From: Hypericibacter adhaerens
Lineage (GTDB): Bacteria; Pseudomonadota; Alphaproteobacteria; Dongiales; Dongiaceae
DNA: 64,000 nucleotides
Direction: 5' to 3'
Assembly (NCBI RefSeq): GCF_008728835.1
Contig: NZ_CP042582.1
Coordinates: 5,191,001 to 5,255,000, forward strand
The notes beneath the pieces were generated by a model that saw nothing but the letters and a program-made list of their open reading frames with translations, searched no databases and was not told the DNA's origin. Numbering within the stretch: the stretch's first letter is position 1; the number at the start of each line of letters is the position of its first letter. Of this stretch, positions 37,615 through 49,929 are shown in pieces. Made by a program: the position numbers and the translations under genes.

Positions 37615-38373
37615 TCAGCGCCCGACCAGGACGCAGGCCCGCTCGCGTTGCTTGCCATAGCAGGTCATGCCGTCGAAGGCCTGCCGCGGCACGGGGAAGT
37701 CGGTCATGTCCTTGGGCGTCTTGCCCTTGTCGAGCGCCACCCAGGGGTCGTTCACATAGACGTTCTCGTCGTCGAAGCCCGTCACCACCACCCAATGGGC
37801 GACATGGTCGCCATGGATGAAATGGGTGCTGACCAGCACGATCGGGATCAGCCCCTCGCGGAACCGGGCCTCGAGGGCCTTCTGGCTGAGCGTGCCGTAA
37901 TGGACCGGGATGCCCCGGCGCTTGGCCTCGGCCAGGTCCTGCTCCTGCAGCACCCGCATCACTTCCTTGCGCTCGGCCGAGCGGGTGCGTTCGCCCAGGA
38001 AGACGTCGCGGTGATTGACATGGACCTCGGCCGTGAAGCCGCGCCGTCCGAGGGCCAGCGCCAGCGCCACCGGGCCGCAGCCGCCATGGCCGCCGGAAGG
38101 CCCGGAGAACACCGAGGTGGCCTCGCGCCAGAGCTGCAGCTCGCTCGCCCGGTCGAACGGCGCCCTGGGATCGAGGGCGCGCATCGACATCAGCACCGAG
38201 GAGGGCCCGCAGGTGAAGTCGGTCGTCTGGCGATAATGCGGGATGCGGCGCGCGGCCTTCGCCTTGGATGTGGCGGCTTTGGGCACGGATCGCTTGGCGC
38301 GCTTGGCCGTCGCCGCCCGTCGGGGAGCCCGGGAAGAGCTGCGGGCGATCGCGCGTTTCGTCTGTTTTGCCAT
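37615..38373 (-). CDS. C39-like cysteine peptidase with basic N-terminal tail
   Basis: A 252-residue protein. Residues 1-43 are rich in Ala, Lys and Arg (16 basic) and look disordered, much like histone H1 tails. From 44 a papain-like C39-type domain follows: candidate nucleophile C55 in DFTCGPSS, His193 in HVAHWVVVTGF and Asn/Asp at 208-209 in VNDPW. No signal peptide or ABC domains are present, so it is a cytoplasmic stand-alone enzyme, not a bacteriocin exporter. It lies 18 bases after sucB and 33 before lpd and must be cotranscribed with the 2-oxoglutarate dehydrogenase genes. Related proteins occur beside RimK or GNAT genes; function is unknown. Confidence 0.78.
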   Translation of the reverse strand: MAKQTKRAIARSSSRAPRRAATAKRAKRSVPKAATSKAKAARRIPHYRQTTDFTCGPSSVLMSMRALDPRAPFDRASELQLWREATSVFSGPSGGHGGCGPVALALALGRRGFTAEVHVNHRDVFLGERTRSAERKEVMRVLQEQDLAEAKRRGIPVHYGTLSQKALEARFREGLIPIVLVSTHFIHGDHVAHWVVVTGFDDENVYVNDPWVALDKGKTPKDMTDFPVPRQAFDGMTCYGKQRERACVLVGR

Positions 38374-38391
38374 GTGGGGAACCGGCGAGGT

Positions 38392-39663
<1,272 letters not shown>

Positions 39664-39721
39664 GGGAACCTCTTGGCAATCGTCGAAAGGGGACCCGGGG
39701 GGCCCTATTGTCAGTGAAATT

Positions 39722-42613
39722 CTAGGCGGCGGTCAAACCGAGAGCCTCGCCGACCAGCTGACCCTGCTCCTTGAGGTGACGCTTGAGCAGGCCGGTCGCC
39801 GGCGAGGCCGAGGCCGGACGACCCGAATAGGTCAGCCGCGGCTGGCGGATGCCGGCTTCGCCCATGACGCGCTCGATCTCGGGCGAGACGAAGCACCAGG
39901 CGCCCATGTTCTTGGGCTCCTCCTGGCACCAGGTGATCTGGATGTCGGGCGAGAAGCGCTGCAGCTCGGCCTTCAGCGCCTTGTCCGGGAAGGGATAGAG
40001 CTGCTCGAGCCGCAGGATGTAGATGTCCTTGAGCCCGCGCTTCTCGCGCTCCTCGTGGATGTCGTAATAGACCTTGCCCGAGCAGAGCACGACGCGGCGG
40101 ATGTCGCGGTCGTTGGCGAGCTGGCCATGCGCCTCGTCATGCAGCACGCGGTGGAAGCTGGTGCCGTCGCTCATGTAGTCGAGCTTCGAGACGGCGAGCT
40201 TGTGCCGGAGCAGCGATTTCGGCGTCATCGCGATCAGCGGCTTGCGGAAATTGCGATGGAGCTGCCGGCGCAGCGCATGGAAATAGTTCGAGGGCGTGGT
40301 GCAGTTCACCACCTGCATGTTGTCCTCGGCGCAGAGCTGCAGGTAGCGCTCGAGGCGGGCCGACGAATGTTCCGGTCCCTGCCCCTCGTAGCCGTGCGGC
40401 AGCAGCATCACCAGGCCCGACATGCGCAGCCACTTGCTCTCGCCCGAGCTGATGAACTGGTCGACGATGACCTGGGCGCCATTGGCGAAATCGCCGAACT
40501 GGGCTTCCCAGATCACCAGCGCCCGCGGCTCGGCGAGGCTGTAGCCGTATTCGAAGCCCAGCACGCCGGCTTCCGAGAGCGGGCTGTCGATGATCTCGAG
40601 CTTGGCCTGCTTCTCGCGGATGTTGTTGACCGGCAGATATTCGTCCTCGTTCTCCTGGTCGATCAGCACCGCATGGCGCTGGGAGAAGGTGCCGCGGCCG
40701 ACATCCTGGCCCGAGAGCCGCACCGGCGCGCCCTCGACCAGCAGGCTGCCGAAGGCGAGCGCCTCGGCCGTGGCCCAGTCGATGCCCTCGCCGCTCTCGA
40801 TCGCCTGGCGCTTGGCCTCGAGCTGGCGGACGATCTTGCGGTTGAGGCTGAAGCCCTGCGGCACCGTGCAGAGCGCGTTGCCGATCTCCTTGAGCTCCTG
40901 CATCGGCACGGCGGTCTGGCCGCGCCGGTCGTCGCCCGAGGCGATCTCGAGCCCGCTCCAGGCGCCTTCGAGCCAGTCGGCCTTGTTGGGCTTGAAGCTC
41001 TTGGCGTTCTCGAACGCCTCGTCGAGGCGCTTCTGGAACTCGGCGACCATGGCCGTCGCGTCGGCCGCGCTCACCACGCCTTCGCGCGCGAGGCGCTCGG
41101 CATAGACCTGCCGCGTGGTCGGCATCTGGGCGATGCGCTTGTACATCAGCGGCTGCGTGAACATCGGCTCGTCGCTCTCGTTATGGCCGTAGCGGCGATA
41201 ACAGAACATGTCGATGACCACGTCGTGCTTGAAGCGCTGGCGGTATTCGGTGGCGATGCGCGACACATGCACGACCGCCTCGGGATCGTCGCCGTTCACG
41301 TGGAAGATCGGCGCCTGGATGATCTTCGCGACCTCCGAGCAGTAGGGGCCGGAACGCGACTGCACCGGATCGGTGGTGAAGCCGATCTGGTTGTTGACGA
41401 TGAAATGGATCGTGCCGCCGATGCGGTAGCCCTTGAGGTCGGAGAGGTCGAGCGTCTCGGCCACCAGGCCCTGGCCCGCGAAGGCCGCGTCGCCATGGAG
41501 CAGGATCGCCGCCACCTCGTTGCGTTCGAGGTCGCCGCGCTGCTCCTGCTTGGCGCGGACCTTGCCCAGCACCACCGTGTTGACCGCCTCGAGATGGGAC
41601 GGGTTGGCGGTGAGCGAGAGATGGACGGTCTGGCCGTCGAACTCGCGGTCCGAGGAGGTGCCGAGATGATACTTCACGTCGGCCGAGCCCTGGACGTCCT
41701 CGGGGTTCGCCGGGTTGCCCTGGAACTCCGAGAAGATCGCCGCGAAGGGCTTGCCCATGAAGTTGGCGAGCGTGTTGAGGCGCCCGCGATGGGGCATGCC
41801 GATCACGAACTCCTTCACGCCGACCTGGCTGCCGCGCTTGATGATCTGTTCCAGCGCCGGGATCATGCTCTCGCCGCCATCGAGGCCGAAGCGCTTGGTG
41901 CCGGTATATTTCTTGTCGAGGAAGCGCTCGAAGCTCTCGGCCGCGGTCAGGCGCTCGAGGATCGCGCGCTTGCCCTTGTCGGTGAATTCGGTCTGGTTGC
42001 GGATGCCCTCGATGCGCTCCTGGATCCAGCTCTTCTGCTCGGGATCCTGGATATGCATGAACTCGACGCCGATGTTCCCGCAATAGGTCTCGCGCAGGAT
42101 CGTGATGATCTGGCGCAGCGTCGCGTATTCGTGGCCCAGCACGTTGTCGATGAAGATCGGCCGGTCCAGGTCGGCTTCGGTGAAGCCGTAGGAGGCGGGA
42201 TCGAGCTCCGAATGCTTGGGGCGGGGCTTCAGCTGCAGCGGATCGAGATTGGCCTCGAGATGGCCGCGCACGCGGTAGGCGCGGATCATCATCAGGGCAC
42301 GGATCGAATCGGTCGCGGCTGCGCGGATCTGGTCGTCGTCGACGCGCTCGGCGAGCTTGGTGGCGCCGTTCTCGCGCGCGGGTGCCGCCGTCGCCGTGTG
42401 ATCATGCCCGTTGACGATGATGCCGTTCTGGCGCGGCGCCCAGCTGGCGCCCTCCAGATCCTTGGCGATGTTGGGAGCATCGTCCGCCAGCTCGGCGAAG
42501 AAGCCGCGCCAGGAGGCATCCACCGACTGGGGATCCTCGAGGTAGCGGGCGTAGAGCTCGGCAATGAAGGTGGCGTTCGGGCCGGAAAGAAACGTCGTGG
42601 GGTCGGTTTGCAT
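39722..42613 (-). CDS. sucA: 2-oxoglutarate dehydrogenase E1
   Basis: A 963-residue thiamine-diphosphate enzyme that decarboxylates 2-oxoglutarate. The N-terminus [19 protein letters not shown] binds the E2 core. [15 protein letters not shown] and the ThDP motif GDAAFAGQG...[10 protein letters not shown] are visible, as is the C-terminal [12 protein letters not shown]. Length is normal for the family. It begins 166 bases after sucD, behind a possible attenuating hairpin. Confidence 0.97.
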   Translation of the reverse strand: MQTDPTTFLSGPNATFIAELYARYLEDPQSVDASWRGFFAELADDAPNIAKDLEGASWAPRQNGIIVNGHDHTATAAPARENGATKLAERVDDDQIRAAATDSIRALMMIRAYRVRGHLEANLDPLQLKPRPKHSELDPASYGFTEADLDRPIFIDNVLGHEYATLRQIITILRETYCGNIGVEFMHIQDPEQKSWIQERIEGIRNQTEFTDKGKRAILERLTAAESFERFLDKKYTGTKRFGLDGGESMIPALEQIIKRGSQVGVKEFVIGMPHRGRLNTLANFMGKPFAAIFSEFQGNPANPEDVQGSADVKYHLGTSSDREFDGQTVHLSLTANPSHLEAVNTVVLGKVRAKQEQRGDLERNEVAAILLHGDAAFAGQGLVAETLDLSDLKGYRIGGTIHFIVNNQIGFTTDPVQSRSGPYCSEVAKIIQAPIFHVNGDDPEAVVHVSRIATEYRQRFKHDVVIDMFCYRRYGHNESDEPMFTQPLMYKRIAQMPTTRQVYAERLAREGVVSAADATAMVAEFQKRLDEAFENAKSFKPNKADWLEGAWSGLEIASGDDRRGQTAVPMQELKEIGNALCTVPQGFSLNRKIVRQLEAKRQAIESGEGIDWATAEALAFGSLLVEGAPVRLSGQDVGRGTFSQRHAVLIDQENEDEYLPVNNIREKQAKLEIIDSPLSEAGVLGFEYGYSLAEPRALVIWEAQFGDFANGAQVIVDQFISSGESKWLRMSGLVMLLPHGYEGQGPEHSSARLERYLQLCAEDNMQVVNCTTPSNYFHALRRQLHRNFRKPLIAMTPKSLLRHKLAVSKLDYMSDGTSFHRVLHDEAHGQLANDRDIRRVVLCSGKVYYDIHEEREKRGLKDIYILRLEQLYPFPDKALKAELQRFSPDIQITWCQEEPKNMGAWCFVSPEIERVMGEAGIRQPRLTYSGRPASASPATGLLKRHLKEQGQLVGEALGLTAA

Positions 42614-42751
42614 CGCTCGTTCGGTTCTTGCTTCAGGAGCCTTTCAGGCTCTCGATCCCACCAACCTGTTGAAGAACAACATGGTTAACAGGATCCAGCG
42701 GCCCGCGGCCTCCTCCCCCAGGAATGGCGCTGGCCGGAAAACCCGTCGGGA

Positions 42752-42768
42752 CCGGGCGGTACGCCCGG
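42752..42768 (-). terminator. Hairpin between sucD and sucA (possible attenuator)
   Basis: Perfect arms CCGGGCG (42752-42758) and CGCCCGG (42762-42768) lie just after the sucD stop. About 10 bases further on the minus strand is a TTTT. It could reduce, rather than stop, read-through from sucCD into sucAB. Confidence 0.4.
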
Positions 42769-42779
42769 CGGGCTCTTGG

Positions 42780-43652
42780 CTAGCGCAGTACCTTTAACAT
42801 TGTACTGCCGAGGCTTGCGGGTGACTCCGCGACGGCGATGCCGGCGCTCCGCATGGCCTCGATCTTGTCGCCGGCTCCACCCTTGCCGCCCGAAATGATG
42901 GCGCCGGCATGCCCCATGCGCCGGCCCGGGGGGGCCGACACGCCGGCGATGAAGCCGACGACGGGCTTTTTACGCTTGTCTCGTTTCAGAAATTCGGCAG
43001 CGTCCTCCTCGGCCGAGCCGCCGATCTCGCCGATCATGACGATACCCTTGGTCTCCGGATCGCCCAGGAACATCTCCAGGCAATCGATGAAGTTGGTGCC
43101 GTTGACCGGGTCGCCGCCGATGCCGATGCAGGTGGACTGCCCCAGCCCGGCCGCGGTGGTCTGGGCGACCGCCTCGTATGTAAGCGTGCCGGAGCGGGAA
43201 ACAATGCCGATGACGCCGCGTTTATGGATGTGGCCCGGCATGATGCCGATCTTGCAGGCATCGGGGGTGATGACGCCGGGACAATTGGGGCCGACCAGGC
43301 GGGTTTTCGATCCCTGGAGGCCGCGCTTCACCCGCACCATGTCGAGGACCGGTATACCTTCGGTGATGCAGACCGCGAGCGCCACCTCGGCCGCCACCGC
43401 CTCGAGGATCGCGTCGGCCGCGAAGGGCGGCGGCACGTAGATGGCGGAAGCCGTGGCTCCCGTCTTCTTCACCGCCTCGGCGACGGTGTCGAACACGGGC
43501 AGGTCGAGATGGGTGCTGCCGCCCTTGCCGGGCGTGACGCCGCCCACCATGCGGGTGCCGTAGGCGATCGCCTGCTGGCTGTGGAAGGTCCCCTGCGCGC
43601 CGGTGAAGCCCTGGCAGATGACCTTGGTGTCACGATCGACGAGGACCGCCAT
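42780..43652 (-). CDS. sucD: Succinyl-CoA synthetase alpha subunit
   Basis: A 290-residue CoA-binding subunit. CoA-fold [22 protein letters not shown], and the phospho-histidine site [13 protein letters not shown] are visible, as is [14 protein letters not shown]. With SucC it makes ATP or GTP from succinyl-CoA. The ATG overlaps the sucC stop by one base (TGATG). Confidence 0.98.
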   Translation of the reverse strand: MAVLVDRDTKVICQGFTGAQGTFHSQQAIAYGTRMVGGVTPGKGGSTHLDLPVFDTVAEAVKKTGATASAIYVPPPFAADAILEAVAAEVALAVCITEGIPVLDMVRVKRGLQGSKTRLVGPNCPGVITPDACKIGIMPGHIHKRGVIGIVSRSGTLTYEAVAQTTAAGLGQSTCIGIGGDPVNGTNFIDCLEMFLGDPETKGIVMIGEIGGSAEEDAAEFLKRDKRKKPVVGFIAGVSAPPGRRMGHAGAIISGGKGGAGDKIEAMRSAGIAVAESPASLGSTMLKVLR

Positions 43653-44821
43653 CAGGCCGCCTCCTTGACCGCTCGCACGATCTTCTCGGCCGCGTCGGCG
43701 AGGTTGTCGGCGGAGAGGACCTTGAGGCCGCTCTCGGCGAGGATCTTCTTGCCGAGCTCGACATTGGTGCCTTCCAAACGCACGACCAGCGGCACCTTGA
43801 GCGCCAGCTCGCGGGCCGCCGCGACCACGCCCTCGGCGATGATGTCGCAGCGCATGATGCCGCCGAAGATATTGACCAGGATGCCCTTCACGTTCGGGTC
43901 CGACAGGATGATCTTGAAAGCGATGGTGACGCGCTCCTTGGTGGCGCCGCCGCCGACATCGAGGAAGTTGGCGGGCGAGCTGCCATAGAGCTTGATGATG
44001 TCCATCGTCGCCATGGCGAGGCCGGCGCCGTTGACCATGCAGCCGATGCTGCCGTCGAGCTTAATGTAGTTGAGGCCGTGCTTGCCGGCCTCGATCTCGG
44101 CCGGATCTTCCTCGTTCTCGTCGCGGAGCGCGGCGACCTCGGGATGACGGAAGAGGCCGTTGTCGTCGAAGTTCATCTTGGCATCGAGCGCGATCACGTC
44201 GCCCTTGCCGGTGACGACCAGCGGATTGATCTCGACGATCGAGGCATCGAGCTCGTTGAAGGCGCGCCAGGCGGCGGTGACGAACTTGACGCAGGACTTG
44301 ACCTGGTCGCCATCGAGCCCGAGGCCGTAGGCGACGTGGCGCGCATGATGCGGCATCAGCCCGGTCGCCGGATCGACCGGCACCTTGATGATCTTCTCCG
44401 GTGTCTTGGCCGCGACTTCCTCGATCTCGGTGCCGCCCTCGGTCGAGGCGATGATGGTGACGCGCGAGGTGCCGCGGTCGACCAGGAGCCCCAGATAGAG
44501 CTCGCGGCGGATATCGACGCCCTCTTCTATATAGAGACGGCGCACGAGGCGGCCTTGTGGACCGGTCTGCTTTGTGACGAGGGTCATGCCCAGCAGGGCC
44601 TTGGCGTAGTCGCGGACCTCGGCCAGCGACTTGGCGATCTTCACGCCTCCGGCCTTGCCCCGGCCGCCGGCATGGATCTGCGCTTTGACGACCCAGATAC
44701 TGCCGCCGAGCTGCTTGGCGGCCGCTTCGGCCTCGTCGACCGTGAAGGCAGGAACGCCGCGGGGCACCGCGACGCCGAACTTGGTCAGCAGGCTCTTCGC
44801 CTGGTACTCGTGAATGTTCAT
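43652..44821 (-). CDS. sucC: Succinyl-CoA synthetase beta subunit
   Basis: A 389-residue ATP-grasp subunit: N-terminus [17 protein letters not shown], nucleotide-binding [18 protein letters not shown], and C-terminal [18 protein letters not shown] use ATG 44821, the family start; the frame is open further upstream without similarity. It is followed with TGATG coupling by sucD. Confidence 0.98.
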   Translation of the reverse strand: MNIHEYQAKSLLTKFGVAVPRGVPAFTVDEAEAAAKQLGGSIWVVKAQIHAGGRGKAGGVKIAKSLAEVRDYAKALLGMTLVTKQTGPQGRLVRRLYIEEGVDIRRELYLGLLVDRGTSRVTIIASTEGGTEIEEVAAKTPEKIIKVPVDPATGLMPHHARHVAYGLGLDGDQVKSCVKFVTAAWRAFNELDASIVEINPLVVTGKGDVIALDAKMNFDDNGLFRHPEVAALRDENEEDPAEIEAGKHGLNYIKLDGSIGCMVNGAGLAMATMDIIKLYGSSPANFLDVGGGATKERVTIAFKIILSDPNVKGILVNIFGGIMRCDIIAEGVVAAARELALKVPLVVRLEGTNVELGKKILAESGLKVLSADNLADAAEKIVRAVKEAA

Positions 44822-44892
44822 CGGCCTAAAGCGCCAAAAAGTGCTGGCGGCGGCACCCGGTCTTGCGACCCGGCTGTTTTTGCGGGGCGCAT

Positions 44893-44920
44893 AATCTAGC
44901 AACTTCCCGGGGCAGCGCAA
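44893..44920 (-). promoter_or_regulatory. Possible internal promoter for sucCD
   Basis: On the minus strand, TTGCGC (44920-44915) and TAGATT (44898-44893) are 16 bases apart, upstream of sucC in the 175-base gap after the small basic gene. The match is weak. The region also holds a small GC-rich stem near 44860. Confidence 0.3.
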
Positions 44921-44996
44921 GCGCGGCCGCCCTAAGCAGGTCGCCAGATCCGGGATACCGCCGCCTTAGGCCTTCAGAACGACTGATGGCCGTGTA

Positions 44997-46132
<1,136 letters not shown>

Positions 46133-46148
46133 TCAGGTCTGGGCATAT

Positions 46149-46166
46149 CACTAGACCTAGTGTCAA
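46149..46166 (-). promoter_or_regulatory. mdh upstream palindrome overlapping a -35-like TTGACA
   Basis: CACTAG-AC-CTAGTG (46149-46162) is a perfect dyad with a two-base centre. On the minus strand TTGACA (46166-46161) overlaps its edge and would serve as -35 for mdh, though the -10 is weak. This has the form of a promoter with an operator in the spacer. An inverted repeat GTTGAA-N7-TTCAAC at 46196-46214 lies after zapE. Confidence 0.4.
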
Positions 46167-46216
46167 TACCCTCTTTTAACCTCAAGAGCAAGTGTGTTGA
46201 ACAAAAATTTCAACAT

Positions 46217-47407
46217 TCAGGTCAGGTGATGCCGTTCGCGGTACTCGTCCGACTGCATTTCGACCAGTCGAGAATGGGTACGGCGATACTCGAATTCGAT
46301 GTCGTCGGAGGCCGCGAGCAACTCGATCGGCGCTTCCATCGTCATCGCCAGCAGCGAGCGATGTTCGTAGAGCTCGTCGACCAGCGTGATGAATCTTTTC
46401 CCCTCGTTCCGGCGCTCCGGCGTGAAGCGCGGCACGCCCGAGAGCAGCAGGGAATGGAAGTGGGTCGCCAGCGTCAGGTAGTCCGCCGCACCCAGCGGAC
46501 GGCCGCAGAGATCGGCGAAGGACATGAAGGCCGTTCCTTTGGCGGCGCGGGTTATTTCGAGTTGTCGGCCCTGGACGGCGAAGCTCGCAGGCTCGCCTTT
46601 GGCGCCGTCGGTGAGCAGCGACCAGACCTCATCGAGCTTCGCGGCCGAGGCCGCGTCGAGCGGATGGAAGTAGAGCGGCCGTCCCTTCATCCGCAGCAGC
46701 CGGTAGTCGGTCGGACCGTCCAGCTCGATCAGGTCGAGCTGCTCGGTGATGAGCGCGATGAAGGGCAGGAACCGATCGCGCTGGAGCCCGCCGCGGTAGA
46801 GATCGGCGGGGGCGGTGTTGGAGGTCGCCACCACCACCACGCCCTTCTGGAACAGCGCCTCGAACAGCCGCCCCAGCAGCATGGCGTCGGCGATATTGGT
46901 GACCTGGAACTCGTCGAAGCAGAGCAGCCAGCTCGATTGCGCGACTCGGGCCGCCAGCGCCGGGATCGGATCGCCCTCGTTCGACTGGCGCCACTCGTGC
47001 ATCGCCTGGTGGATCTCGAGCATGAACTCGTGGAAATGGACCCGCCGCTTGGCCTCCACCGGCGCGCTCGCGAAGAAGAGGTCCATCAGCATGGACTTGC
47101 CGCGGCCGACAGGTCCGAAGATGTAGAGACCCTGTGGCGCCGGCTCCTGGGCGCGCCGCACCAGCCCCAGGCGCTCGCGCCAGTTCCTCGACCCGCCGCC
47201 GTTCGGCCGGTAGTGCAGCAGCGCGTGATAGAGGAGCTGCAGCTTCTCGGCTGCCATCGCCTGCACCGGATCGGCGGCGATGGCGCCCGAGGCGACCAGG
47301 GCCCGATAGCGCGCCATGGGTCCGCGATCGCCGGCGCCGTCGGCATCGGATGGCGTCGCCGGGCGCCCTGACGGGCCGGTCTCGATCGAATCCGCCACCG
47401 GCGTCAT
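46217..47407 (-). CDS. zapE: Cell division protein ZapE (AFG1-like ATPase)
   Basis: A 396-residue AAA-type ATPase: Walker A GPVGRGKSMLMDLFF, the HFHEFMLEIH segment, Walker B LLCFDEFQVTNIADAM and TSNTAPADLYRGGLQR. ZapE associates with the Z-ring in E. coli; the homologue AFG1 acts in mitochondrial quality control. The ATG overlaps the SDR stop (ATGA). Placement next to mdh and suc genes is common in alphaproteobacteria. Confidence 0.93.
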   Translation of the reverse strand: MTPVADSIETGPSGRPATPSDADGAGDRGPMARYRALVASGAIAADPVQAMAAEKLQLLYHALLHYRPNGGGSRNWRERLGLVRRAQEPAPQGLYIFGPVGRGKSMLMDLFFASAPVEAKRRVHFHEFMLEIHQAMHEWRQSNEGDPIPALAARVAQSSWLLCFDEFQVTNIADAMLLGRLFEALFQKGVVVVATSNTAPADLYRGGLQRDRFLPFIALITEQLDLIELDGPTDYRLLRMKGRPLYFHPLDAASAAKLDEVWSLLTDGAKGEPASFAVQGRQLEITRAAKGTAFMSFADLCGRPLGAADYLTLATHFHSLLLSGVPRFTPERRNEGKRFITLVDELYEHRSLLAMTMEAPIELLAASDDIEFEYRRTHSRLVEMQSDEYRERHHLT

Positions 47408-48174
47408 CGGCCTCCGGACACCTGCAGGATGGTGCCGGTCACGTAGCTGGCGTGCGGCGACAGCAGGAAGAGGATGGTCTTGGCGACCTCGAGCGCGGAG
47501 CCGACCCGTCCCAGCGGCACGCTGCCGACCAGGCGCTTGAGCCGGCCGGCATCGCCGACGGAGCCGTGGATCTCGGTCAGGATCAGGCCCGGCGAGACGG
47601 CGTTGACGCGGATGCCGTCGCGCCCGACCTCGCGCGCCAGGCCCACGGTCATGCTGTCGATGGCGCCCTTCGAGGCCGCGTAATGGACGAACTCGCCGGG
47701 GCTGCCGAGCGCCGAGGCCCGCGAGGAGACGTTGACGATGGCGCCGCCGGCGCCGCCGTTCTTCGTCGACATGCGCTTGACCGCCTCGCGCGCGCAGAGG
47801 AAGGCGCCGATCACGTTGGTCCGCATGACCGCCTCGAGCGCCTCGGCCGTCAGATCCTCGACCCGGCCGCTCGAGCCGATGATGCCGGCATTGTTGACCA
47901 GGCCGTAGATCGGGCCGAACTGCGCTTCGGTCTCCTCGAACAGGCTGATCGCCTGATCCTCCTGCGAGACGTCCGCCTGGATCGCGATCGCCTTGCCGCC
48001 GGCTTTCTCGATCGCCTGCACCGTCTTGGCCGCGGCCTTGGCGTTGCTGTTGTAGTTGACCGCCACGCGGTAGCCCTGAGCGGCAGCGAGACGCGCGGTC
48101 GCGGCACCGATGCCGCGGCTGCCGCCGGTGATCACCAGCACCGGTCCCTTGCCTGTCTTGGTCCGAGTCGCCAT
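47404..48174 (-). CDS. Short-chain dehydrogenase/reductase
   Basis: A 256-residue classical SDR: cofactor motif GGSRGIGAATA, NNAGIIG, catalytic Ser in NVSSRAS and Tyr-x3-Lys in YAASK. The form NYNSNAKAA after strand 2 favours NADPH. The substrate is unknown. The ATG at 48174 is chosen over a GTG ten codons upstream. It is coupled to zapE. Confidence 0.9.
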   Translation of the reverse strand: MATRTKTGKGPVLVITGGSRGIGAATARLAAAQGYRVAVNYNSNAKAAAKTVQAIEKAGGKAIAIQADVSQEDQAISLFEETEAQFGPIYGLVNNAGIIGSSGRVEDLTAEALEAVMRTNVIGAFLCAREAVKRMSTKNGGAGGAIVNVSSRASALGSPGEFVHYAASKGAIDSMTVGLAREVGRDGIRVNAVSPGLILTEIHGSVGDAGRLKRLVGSVPLGRVGSALEVAKTILFLLSPHASYVTGTILQVSGGR

Positions 48175-48288
48175 CGCGCTCAATCTATCCCAACTCGCGG
48201 CCACGCAAAGTCCGGCATCGATGATCCGGTGCCAATCCTTGCCGGATCGTGAAGCCCGCGCGGAGGAGAGATCGAGCGGCGTCGAGCC

Positions 48289-49167
48289 TCAGCGCAGCGC
48301 GCGGACCAGCGCGCCCACCAGGTTGCGCGCAATCGTCCGGTTGGGATCGAGATTGGGATTGAAGATGGTGAGATCGAGCCCGACGGCATGGCCGCTGCCG
48401 ACCGCGCTCCGGAGCACGGTGACCAGCTCCTCGAGATCGAGGCCGCCCTCCATCCGGTAATCGACCGCCGGCATGACCGCATCGTCGAGCACATCGACAT
48501 CGAGATGGATCCAGAAGCCGCGGCCTTCGCCGTCGGCGAGCCGGCGCACGGCGGCCGAGGCCGAGGCGGCGACCCCCGCCTTTCGCACGGCCGGCAGGTC
48601 GAGCACCGTGATGTCGGTCGCGTTGACGTCCTGGCTGCCATACTGGCGGGCGATCTCCGCATCGCGATGGCCGAACAGCACGATGTCCTCGTCCCGGACA
48701 TAGGGGCGGCCGCCATCGATGTCGGTCACGATCCCGGGGCCCCGGCCCGAGACCAGCGCCAGGTCCATGTCCGCGGCTTCGCCAGTCAGCGACGCCTCCG
48801 GCTGGTAGAAGTCGGCATGGCCGTCGAGGAACAGCAGGCCATAGCGGTCGCGCCGGCGCAGGGCCAGCATGCAGCCCAGCAGGATGCTGCAATCGCCGCC
48901 GAGCACGATCGGGAACTCGCCCTGATCGACCGCTTCCCCCACGATGTCGGCAAGGCTGACCGAGTAGTCGGCAATCCCCTGAGGGTTCAGCATCCGGGTG
49001 GCCTCGTCGCGCACCGGATCGTAGCCCGGCGGCTCGATCCGGCCGGCATGGCGGGCGTCGAGCGCCCGCCCGAGACCGAGCCTCTGCAGCACCTCAGGCG
49101 TGCGCTCGACGCCGCTGGGCCAGAGACCCAGGGGCGATGGCGCTTCTATGATGGCGTAGCGGGGCAT
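48289..49167 (-). CDS. Arginase/agmatinase/formiminoglutamase-family ureohydrolase
   Basis: A 292-residue ureohydrolase. Manganese ligands lie in GGDCSILLG (usual GGDHS, so the first His is replaced by Cys), LDGHADFY and HLDVDVLDDAVMPA. The His-to-Cys change at a metal position, and DGHAD instead of DAHxD, mean arginase activity should not be assumed. The ATG at 49167 has a GGAG-type site upstream. Confidence 0.82.
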   Translation of the reverse strand: MPRYAIIEAPSPLGLWPSGVERTPEVLQRLGLGRALDARHAGRIEPPGYDPVRDEATRMLNPQGIADYSVSLADIVGEAVDQGEFPIVLGGDCSILLGCMLALRRRDRYGLLFLDGHADFYQPEASLTGEAADMDLALVSGRGPGIVTDIDGGRPYVRDEDIVLFGHRDAEIARQYGSQDVNATDITVLDLPAVRKAGVAASASAAVRRLADGEGRGFWIHLDVDVLDDAVMPAVDYRMEGGLDLEELVTVLRSAVGSGHAVGLDLTIFNPNLDPNRTIARNLVGALVRALR

Positions 49168-49222
49168 CACTTCCTTCTCCTCCCCTTCGAGGACAGGGCG
49201 GTCGCATGGCGGATGAAGCGCT

Positions 49223-49885
49223 TCAGGGATTCTGCGAGACCAATTTCGCCAGATAGGGCTTCTGGATCGCCAGAAGCTTATCATAGGCGCCCGGTGCCGC
49301 CGCCGTCGCCATGTTGGTGTTGACGACGAAGGGCCCCAGCAGGGTGAAGCTGGTGACGCCGGCCTTCGCCATGTCCTGGCCGCCGGCCGAGGCCGTCATG
49401 GCCAGCGCGATATAGAGCCCGTTGCGGTCCTTGTCGACCACGCCCAGGAGCTGGGTATCGGAGAGCTTCATGCCCTGCAGCCGCGCGTTGATCTCGCTCT
49501 CGACCTCTTTGGTATCGAGCTTCGGCATCTGGCTTTGCATGGCGTTGATGAAATCGCCGCGCGACATGCCGGCGACCCGGGGCTGGCCGTTCTCCAGCTG
49601 CACCGCCAGGTTGCCATAGACGCTGTAGCTGGTAAGGCGCCCGGCCCGCCAGGCCTCGATCTCGTTGCAGGGCACGAAATGCATCAGCACCCGGTTCCGG
49701 TCGGCCTGGGCATTCTCGACGGCCTGCATGACCCGGGCATCCTGCGGCTTGGTGCGATCGAGCGCGCAATAGCCTTGCGGCGGCTCGATCGACAGGAACC
49801 GGCCGCCGACCTGGACCTGCTCGGCCTCGGCGAGGGACGCGGTGAACAGAGCGGCACCGAACGCCAGGATCCAGCAGAAGCGCAT
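49223..49885 (-). CDS. Secreted protein of unknown family, paralogue A
   Basis: A 220-residue protein with a signal peptide (MRFCWILAFGAALFTASLAEA). The mature part starts with a beta-like segment ending in PPQGYCALD. LLGVVDKDRNGLYIALAMTA lies in the middle, and the end is YDKLLAIQKPYLAKLVSQNP. ATG 49885 has AAAGGAG upstream. The following upstream gene encodes a clear paralogue, so this is a tandem duplication. No known domain recognised. A two-Cys pattern (GYC and PCNE) suggests a disulfide. Confidence 0.8.
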   Translation of the reverse strand: MRFCWILAFGAALFTASLAEAEQVQVGGRFLSIEPPQGYCALDRTKPQDARVMQAVENAQADRNRVLMHFVPCNEIEAWRAGRLTSYSVYGNLAVQLENGQPRVAGMSRGDFINAMQSQMPKLDTKEVESEINARLQGMKLSDTQLLGVVDKDRNGLYIALAMTASAGGQDMAKAGVTSFTLLGPFVVNTNMATAAAPGAYDKLLAIQKPYLAKLVSQNP

Positions 49886-49929
49886 CGACCGTCTCCTTTG
49901 CTGTCGAACGGGTCTCACGGGATATGGGG

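Noticed and set aside
37615-38373. Bacteriocin-processing ABC exporter peptidase
   Set aside because: Only a C39-like domain is present. There are no membrane or ATPase domains and no precursor peptide gene nearby.
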